DNA from: Microcaldota archaeon
GTDB lineage: Archaea > Micrarchaeota > Micrarchaeia > CABMEP01
Reading direction: 5' to 3'
Length of the DNA: 40,381 bases
Assembly (NCBI GenBank): GCA_026413625.1
Contig: JAOAKO010000006.1
Coordinates: 1-40,381 of the forward strand
Shown here: positions 34,658-40,381 of the stretch, one piece after another
Numbering within the stretch: the stretch's first letter is position 1
How the letters are laid out: every line of letters starts with the position of its first letter
Translations under genes and position numbers: made by a program
The notes under the pieces: model-generated
What the model was told of the DNA's origin: nothing
Seen by the model: the letters and a program-made list of their open reading frames with translations, nothing else
Database searches by the model: none

Positions 34658-35105
34658 AAATAGTCACCTGACCATCCGAATTAATTATCTTGAATTTTCC
34701 TTTTGCAGTATTAATATATCTTATATTGCTAGTCGAATCTCCACCATTTACCACGATATTGTCAGTTGAAAGCGGGTATAATAAGTCTATATCTGCCAAA
34801 GAGCTGTAATTCAATCCTACCATTCCCTTGTATATGTACAATTTATATGGAACGCTGCTTATTGTTGTTGGAATCGAAATATTTTTTTCATATCCTTCTA
34901 TCGTTGCCGCTGCATTAATTTCATCTGCTATCATTACAATAAATTCCCTAGCGTAAATGCCTTCGGCGTATCTCTGCTGCTCGATAGCTTTGCCTGCAAT
35001 GATATAAAGGGATGTAAGAAAAACAAAGATAAAGAAGCTGTAAATAAGCAGGAATTCGAACGCAACCTGGCCTCTTGCATTTTTGATTCTATTTTTTACC
35101 GCCAT
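34647..35105 (-). CDS. Prepilin-like protein (ARGQVAFEFLL; start revised to ATG 35105)
   Basis: MAVKNRIKNARGQVAFEFLLIYSFFIFVFLTSLYIIAG: class III-type signal peptide. The ORF-track start at 35192 overlaps the upstream gene. Confidence 0.8.
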   Translation of the reverse strand: MAVKNRIKNARGQVAFEFLLIYSFFIFVFLTSLYIIAGKAIEQQRYAEGIYAREFIVMIADEINAAATIEGYEKNISIPTTISSVPYKLYIYKGMVGLNYSSLADIDLLYPLSTDNIVVNGGDSTSNIRYINTAKGKFKIINSDGQVTIYDG

Positions 35106-35113
35106 ATGATCAC

Positions 35114-35563
35114 TTAGTATAACTTTGAAATTATCACTACTCCATTTTGCACTAGAAATATGAATGATTGGGCTCCTCTTACATTGGACCAATCATGGCT
35201 TGAATTCAATTGTATTGGGACATTACTTGGAACAACCACTTCCATACGCATTGACTTTGGTCCGTTCAAAACAATATAAATCTCCCTTCCATCGCTTGAC
35301 GTGTTTAATCTTTGCACACTTGAGGGAAGAAACATAGTTTCGGTAGAGGAAGAGCCGTTCCCAAGCATGGAAAGCTTATTGGAGACAGAGACGATTTTTG
35401 TCAGCGTTGAATATGCCTGATTCGAATCAGTCTTCCACGATTCTGTTGAAAGAACTGAAAGAATATAGATTACAGTTGGAATAAGAATAAGCAATAGGAA
35501 TGAAACGATTATAAGCATTTCAAGCATTATCTGACCTTTAACATATCTCAAATCCGATCTCAT
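35114..35563 (-). CDS. Prepilin-like protein (KGQIMLEMLI)
   Basis: MRSDLRYVKGQIMLEMLIIVSFLLLILIPTVIYIL: canonical KGQxxLE archaeal pilin start. Confidence 0.82.
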   Translation of the reverse strand: MRSDLRYVKGQIMLEMLIIVSFLLLILIPTVIYILSVLSTESWKTDSNQAYSTLTKIVSVSNKLSMLGNGSSSTETMFLPSSVQRLNTSSDGREIYIVLNGPKSMRMEVVVPSNVPIQLNSSHDWSNVRGAQSFIFLVQNGVVIISKLY

Positions 35564-35572
35564 TCCATCACT

Positions 35573-36967
35573 TTATCTCTTCATCGAAGCATTAAAAATT
35601 CCCAAATAATATTGAGCTGAGGCTGAGCTTAATCTTATTGGATAAGGTATTGAAGTGCCAGCATTATCTCTTGTAAAGTTGCATAACAGCTCGCTGTTGC
35701 ATCCCGGCAGCCCTTTGTAAAGATTGCCTGGGATTGACGCATTATACTCTCTGTCGACAAAACTGTAAGTCGATCTTGCTGCAGGTATGGACTGTGAGGT
35801 TCCCGACAGTATTGTCTCTATTCCATACTCGTCAAATACGCCAGTGACATTGTTTGTAAGTCTTCTAAGATATCCATAATTAAAGTTGCGTCTTTCAATG
35901 TATCTTCCGCACTCTATTGAATTTCGCATATTTTCGATATTCAGTAGATAGTGGTAATGTCCCGTACTGTTATCAGTCAATTCTGTATTGTTATCTGAAA
36001 TCATAAGCAAAGGATACGCAGGTATGTCGCGAATCTTTGCAGAGGTATTGATAAAGAGGGGAATGTCCAAACCAATAAAATTATTTGTTTGTGCAGCTGC
36101 ATCCCCCACTATAATCGCTGCGCCGAAAAGCTGACCGCATTGCCTTGCCACATCCACGTTGTCAGTAACCATTATCTTTGTTTTGTTTTGAATAAATGAA
36201 TCCGCAAACTCGAAATCACTCTGCGGGCAGCTTGTCACAACAACAGGTTCTCCGTAAAACCAACCCCTTCCCCTGTTTCCGTTCATAATGAGAGAGGGTC
36301 CAATTTGAGCTATATTGGCCTGATCAGAAGGAATGACGCTCCTGTTTCTGAATCCCATTCTTGCAAGCCAAGGGTCTTCAAATCCTATTATAGAAATGTT
36401 TAATGAAATTGGAGAGCTGAATTTGACGTTGGTGCTTGATGTCTTGTCATAAATTGAAACGTCCATTGTAAAGTTGTACTGCACTGTCCAATAGTTAACT
36501 TGACTTATGTTAAAGTTTCTATAATTGACTCTTATGTCCATATTCATTGATTTTGCAAGTGCCGAAAGGTTTGAATCATAAGAAGAAAGCGTATTTGCCT
36601 GATCGATTAGCTGAACGGCATGGCTATCCGTCCTCTTTCCCGTATATGAGATATTCCATAATAATTCTGCCAATGAAGATTGGGATGGTGGATAATTTAT
36701 TGAGTCATTATTAAGCTTGTAAAGAGCTGAATAGACAAATGAGTAAGCAGTATTATTGAAATAGTTTGGAGAATACGCCTTTATAAAATCCTGCATTACT
36801 TGAAGCCTGAGTTTAGATGGTTCATTTGCAAGCTTTAGTTCATACGTTCTGAAGTAAACGTTCAATTCTATGATCATAAAAACAATTATGACTAGAGTAA
36901 GGATTGTAAATACAAATCCTTTCTTTTTATTCAGTTTATTTTCCAGTCTTTTTGCCATATTATTCAC
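35573..36967 (-). CDS. Large single-TM surface protein with prepilin-like N-terminus, in the pilin cluster
   Basis: 464 aa; NKLNKKKGFVFTILTLVIIVFMIIELNVYF then a long Asn-glycosylation-sequon-rich ectodomain. Confidence 0.72.
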   Translation of the reverse strand: MNNMAKRLENKLNKKKGFVFTILTLVIIVFMIIELNVYFRTYELKLANEPSKLRLQVMQDFIKAYSPNYFNNTAYSFVYSALYKLNNDSINYPPSQSSLAELLWNISYTGKRTDSHAVQLIDQANTLSSYDSNLSALAKSMNMDIRVNYRNFNISQVNYWTVQYNFTMDVSIYDKTSSTNVKFSSPISLNISIIGFEDPWLARMGFRNRSVIPSDQANIAQIGPSLIMNGNRGRGWFYGEPVVVTSCPQSDFEFADSFIQNKTKIMVTDNVDVARQCGQLFGAAIIVGDAAAQTNNFIGLDIPLFINTSAKIRDIPAYPLLMISDNNTELTDNSTGHYHYLLNIENMRNSIECGRYIERRNFNYGYLRRLTNNVTGVFDEYGIETILSGTSQSIPAARSTYSFVDREYNASIPGNLYKGLPGCNSELLCNFTRDNAGTSIPYPIRLSSASAQYYLGIFNASMKR

Positions 36968-36969
36968 TT

Positions 36970-37542
36970 TTAGATGAATACTCTAATTCTTATCAGCAAT
37001 GGTCCAACTATTTTTCCTGGAGTATACTGGTTAACTGGAGAGGATGGGCATACAATTTCACTTGGGCAATTGCTACTGGGGTTGACCCTTGGTCTTGAAA
37101 TTTCACTTATTAATCTAGTGTCTGAAACCTGAATGGAATATTTATTCTGTGAAATTTTATTCGATGAATCTATCACTCTAATCTGTGTCCATTGATTACT
37201 TGAAGCTGTCTTATATTCAAGTATATATGCTGCATTTGAGGGAATTATAGAATCTATAACTGAAGCGGTTTGGTTTGCGCCGTTTGGATCTGATTCTGCA
37301 ATTTTCTTGGAGATAATGTAAGCAAAAGAATCGTTTTCTACTTGACCCAATATGGAAGGGGATCCGTCAATCAATAGATTCATGGCGTCTTTTGCGATGA
37401 TATAGGCATATTCCTGTACTGTAATATTATCTCTAAGCGTAACTGAAAACGCTATGAAAGTTGATATCGCAAGTACTATTAATGGAAGAGCAAGAAACGC
37501 ATCTGTTGTAAATATGAATGCATTTCTATTGGCTTTTTTCAC
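36970..37542 (-). CDS. Prepilin-like protein (FIFTTDAFLALPLIVLAIS)
   Basis: 190 aa; MKKANRNAFIFTTDAFLALPLIVLAISTFIAF, F[ST]xDA start shared with 34163-34657. Confidence 0.72.
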   Translation of the reverse strand: MKKANRNAFIFTTDAFLALPLIVLAISTFIAFSVTLRDNITVQEYAYIIAKDAMNLLIDGSPSILGQVENDSFAYIISKKIAESDPNGANQTASVIDSIIPSNAAYILEYKTASSNQWTQIRVIDSSNKISQNKYSIQVSDTRLISEISRPRVNPSSNCPSEIVCPSSPVNQYTPGKIVGPLLIRIRVFI

Positions 37543-37559
37543 GCGAATTCCCCCCTATT

Positions 37560-38483
37560 CTATTGTATCTTAAGGCTATTAAATGATAACTTGCTGCTTA
37601 ATGTTTCACCAATCCCCTTCCCCATTTCATTGAAAAGAGTTGTAAAGAAATCTTTCTTTGTTTCAAGAACGCAAACATTTGGATCTCTATCAAGGCCGGC
37701 CATCATTGCAGCCTTATTTATTGCGTCTTGCCTTATTCCAAGTGCATCAACTAAACCTATTTCATAGGCTTGTCTTCCTGTAAATAACCTTGCGTCTGAG
37801 ATTAACTCTATTGAACGATTACTGAATTTTGAATCAGCGGACCTCTCTTTAATAGTTAGATTAAGGAATGAACCTCCTATTTCGTCTATTATAGCTTGAT
37901 ACACCTCTATCTCTTCTTCTGTCATTGGCCTGTATATCTCCCCGGTATCTTTCATCTCTCCGCTTTTTATTACTGTCATATTTATTCCCGTATTATTGAG
38001 CCATTTTGATAGATCAATGACCCATCCTGTCCTGGCTCCAATGCTTCCAGTTATCGCGTAGGGATTAGAATATATATAATCACTTCCTAAAGAAACAAAA
38101 TAGCCACCTGATGCTGCCATCTCACTTATGTATGTGACAGTTGGTTTTTTCATCTCTTTGAGATAAGAATAAATTTCGTTGGATGCAACTGCAGAACCGC
38201 CGGGTGTGTTCATAACAAGCACTAAACCCCTGATATCTGGCCTTTCTTCCGCCTCTTTAAGCAGACTTATCACTTCCGAAGAGGAAATTAAACCATACCC
38301 CTTATATGTAGATATTTGGCCGTTTATTTCTATAATCCCTATGCATCCCCCTACTCCAAAGGAAGATAAAAAATTAAGGAGAAACATTGCAATTAGAAGG
38401 ATTGCAACTATATATAGGATTATTCTCCCTGCGCTGATTCCTGCACTGCCCTCGGGTTTTAGTATGTGTTGTGTTGATCTCAT
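37560..38483 (-). CDS. sppA: Signal peptide peptidase SppA-like S49 serine protease
   Basis: RGLVLVMNTPGGSAVASNEIY, ISEMAASGGYFVSLGSDYIYSNPYAITGSIGARTG, VIKSGEMKDTGEIYRPMTEEE (Ser/Lys dyad context). Confidence 0.93.
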   Translation of the reverse strand: MRSTQHILKPEGSAGISAGRIILYIVAILLIAMFLLNFLSSFGVGGCIGIIEINGQISTYKGYGLISSSEVISLLKEAEERPDIRGLVLVMNTPGGSAVASNEIYSYLKEMKKPTVTYISEMAASGGYFVSLGSDYIYSNPYAITGSIGARTGWVIDLSKWLNNTGINMTVIKSGEMKDTGEIYRPMTEEEIEVYQAIIDEIGGSFLNLTIKERSADSKFSNRSIELISDARLFTGRQAYEIGLVDALGIRQDAINKAAMMAGLDRDPNVCVLETKKDFFTTLFNEMGKGIGETLSSKLSFNSLKIQ

Positions 38484-38542
38484 ATTAATAGATTGTTTGG
38501 TATATTTAAAAAGATTTATGTATAATAAAAATTTGGGAGATA

Positions 38543-39070
38543 ATGATTGACCTATTTATTAAAGCGTTAATTTTCATACTGCCGGCATACTTCGCAAATG
38601 CTGCGCCAGTGCTGCTGAGGACCGGAGAAAGTAAAACGCCTATGGACTACGGAATAAAATTCTATGACAGCAGAAGAATCCTTGGAAAGGGAAAAACCTG
38701 GACTGGATTTTTCGCAGGAATTGTAATAGGAACCTTAGTTGGAATACTTACGTGGCTTCTCGGAGTATCCGACATCTATCCTAATTTTGAAACGCATGTT
38801 TTGGTTGCATTTCTTCTTTCTGTCGGAACGATGGTTGGGGATGCAGTTGGAAGCTTTCTGAAAAGAAGAATGAATATTAGAAGCGGTATGTCTGTTCCAG
38901 TATTGGATCAGCTTGGTTTTCTGGTCTTTGCTTTATTATTCGCTTCTCCGTATTTGCCAAAAGAATTCGATATTCTCCTATTAATTGTTTTAGCTGTGTT
39001 CACTATTGTTATACATTACATATCTAATATTATTGCATATAAACTGAAGCTCAAAAAGGTTCCGTGGTAA
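38543..39070 (+). CDS. carS: CDP-archaeol synthase
   Basis: ILPAYFANAAPVLLRTGESKTPMDYGIKFYDSRRILGKGKTWTGFFAGIVIGTLVG, the DUF46/CarS signature. Confidence 0.95.
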   Translation: MIDLFIKALIFILPAYFANAAPVLLRTGESKTPMDYGIKFYDSRRILGKGKTWTGFFAGIVIGTLVGILTWLLGVSDIYPNFETHVLVAFLLSVGTMVGDAVGSFLKRRMNIRSGMSVPVLDQLGFLVFALLFASPYLPKEFDILLLIVLAVFTIVIHYISNIIAYKLKLKKVPW

Positions 39071-39144
39071 ATAAGCGATTTTTAAGCAGGAAAATAGGCA
39101 ACCTATTTAAATTTTTGAGTATATTATAATAGTGAAAATGTTAT

Positions 39145-39217
39145 AGCCCCGTCGTATAGCGGTCAAGTATGCGGGCCTTTGGAGCCTGAGACACCGGTTC
39201 GAATCCGGTCGGGGCTA
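39145..39217 (+). tRNA. tRNA-Gln(TTG)
   Basis: AGCCCCG-TC-GTAT-AGCGGTCAA-GTAT-G-CGGGC-CTTTGGA-GCCTG-AGAC-ACCGG-TTCGAAT-CCGGT-CGGGGCT-A. Complete cloverleaf, anticodon TTG, no intron, CCA not encoded. Confidence 0.9.
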
Positions 39218-39238
39218 TTAAAATTTAAAAGTGAATAA

Positions 39239-40378
39239 ATGGAAAGAGAAAAATTAATGATAATAGGGATCATTGTACTTTTTGTTCTGAATGTCTACCA
39301 ATACCTCAACTATAATTCTCTAAAACAACTGCATATCAATTACGTGGAGAAAACAGATGCAGACATTGCAAAATTAAACTCCGAAAAGCAGGAACTGAAT
39401 CGTGAACTCCAGCAGCTTTTTGCAAAATATGAAAATAAGACAGCGGAGAATAAAATCCTGGAACAAAAATACCTTTCGCTTGAATGGAATTATACCAAAC
39501 TAAACGAGAGCTATAATTTAATGATTGAAAATTACACCTTGTTAAGCAAAGAATATCAGAATCTTAAGGAAGAAGCTACAACACTTCTTATATCTTTAGA
39601 CAAATATGCGGCAAGGATAAACGAATCCATGAGCTGGTTCTCCAAGAATTCAAATATAGACAATATTGACAGCAGCTTAAAAACCAGCTTGGAAGACGAC
39701 CTTAAAACAGAATGTTATAAAATAAATTTCGATGAATGCACTATAAAAACAGCTTGCTTATTGCTAGTCAATGATGAATTTTATGGGTTAAAGTACATTT
39801 CAGATACTTCCCTGTATGGAAAAACTGATAAACTATCTTCGCTCAATGAATTTCTTTCTAATAGGGGCGGGGATTGCGAAGACTATTCTCTCTTTTATAA
39901 AGCGGAAATAAACCATATTCTTGATAAGTGCAGAGGGAAAAAAATAATAATCGAATCCTATATCCCTATAGATAACGGCAAAAGATATTTTATAAATAAG
40001 AGGGATACCTGGTATATTAGGGATGCAGAGGCAAAACCGCTTAAAGATGGGAACATCTACCCATACGTTGTATGCTATTTGACGGAACCGTATCTTGGGC
40101 ACTGTGTAGTTGCATTTTCTAAACATAAAATAAATGAAAGCAGCCAGATAAATCTTCTTGAAGGCGCTGAATTAGTTGAGCCGCAAGACGGATCGTATCT
40201 GGGAGAGATCGGAAGAACCGTCAGACTGCCGATCAAACCAGATCAGCTCAATGAGCTAATGATAGTAATAAGCGATAATGATTTGTACAGCTATGATGAA
40301 GACGGATGGACAGGGTATCAAGACTTCTTTTCAAAGATAAAGGCAATGAAAACCGAGCTTCAAACTTATCTAAAATAG
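39239..40378 (+). CDS. Membrane-anchored coiled-coil protein with transglutaminase-like domain
   Basis: N-terminal TM (LMIIGIIVLFVLNVYQYL), long heptad-like coiled coil, then SSLNEFLSNRGGDCEDYSLFYKAEINH (Cys) and YLGHCVVAF (His). Confidence 0.82.
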   Translation: MEREKLMIIGIIVLFVLNVYQYLNYNSLKQLHINYVEKTDADIAKLNSEKQELNRELQQLFAKYENKTAENKILEQKYLSLEWNYTKLNESYNLMIENYTLLSKEYQNLKEEATTLLISLDKYAARINESMSWFSKNSNIDNIDSSLKTSLEDDLKTECYKINFDECTIKTACLLLVNDEFYGLKYISDTSLYGKTDKLSSLNEFLSNRGGDCEDYSLFYKAEINHILDKCRGKKIIIESYIPIDNGKRYFINKRDTWYIRDAEAKPLKDGNIYPYVVCYLTEPYLGHCVVAFSKHKINESSQINLLEGAELVEPQDGSYLGEIGRTVRLPIKPDQLNELMIVISDNDLYSYDEDGWTGYQDFFSKIKAMKTELQTYLK

Positions 40379-40381
40379 CTG

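Overview
The window is archaeal. It carries archaeal RNA polymerase subunits H, B'', B', A', A'', L, E' and Spt4, plus L30e, NusA, S12, S7, aEF-2, Csl4, LonB and CarS, and a BHB-intron tRNA. It is low in G+C and compact, and looks like a DPANN-type or small-genome lineage, although the sequence alone does not fix the phylum. Layout: (1) the left edge cuts a minus-strand secreted beta-helix-like protein missing from the ORF track; (2) tRNA-Ala(CGC) with a 125-nt BHB intron; (3) a transcription / RNA-processing neighbourhood: DUF99, rpoL, csl4, DUF373, a P-type ATPase-like protein that has lost every catalytic motif, a PIN protein, rpoE', spt4, a stand-alone NFACT-R protein, lonB, and a KaiC-like plus Roadblock pair; (4) the rpoH-rpoB''-rpoB'-rpoA'-rpoA''-L30e-nusA / S12-S7-EF2 block, with structured leaders; (5) a glycosyltransferase and PPDK; (6) a metallopeptidase, a membrane-anchored wHTH protein, and a copper/thiol island (TauE-cupredoxin fusion, HMA chaperone, DsbA-like protein, CopA) behind a helically phased operator-like repeat; (7) five prepilin-like genes downstream of an SppA-like peptidase; (8) CarS, tRNA-Gln(TTG), and a membrane-anchored transglutaminase-like protein. 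The strongest candidate for undescribed biology is the full-length catalytically dead P-type ATPase (4608-7205) next to a DUF373 gene. Next are the pilin/SppA cluster, the NFACT-R-only protein, the hairpin-rich tRNA intron, and the phased operator of the copper island. No rRNA, CRISPR array or transposase was found. All family assignments come from motif recognition, with no database search.
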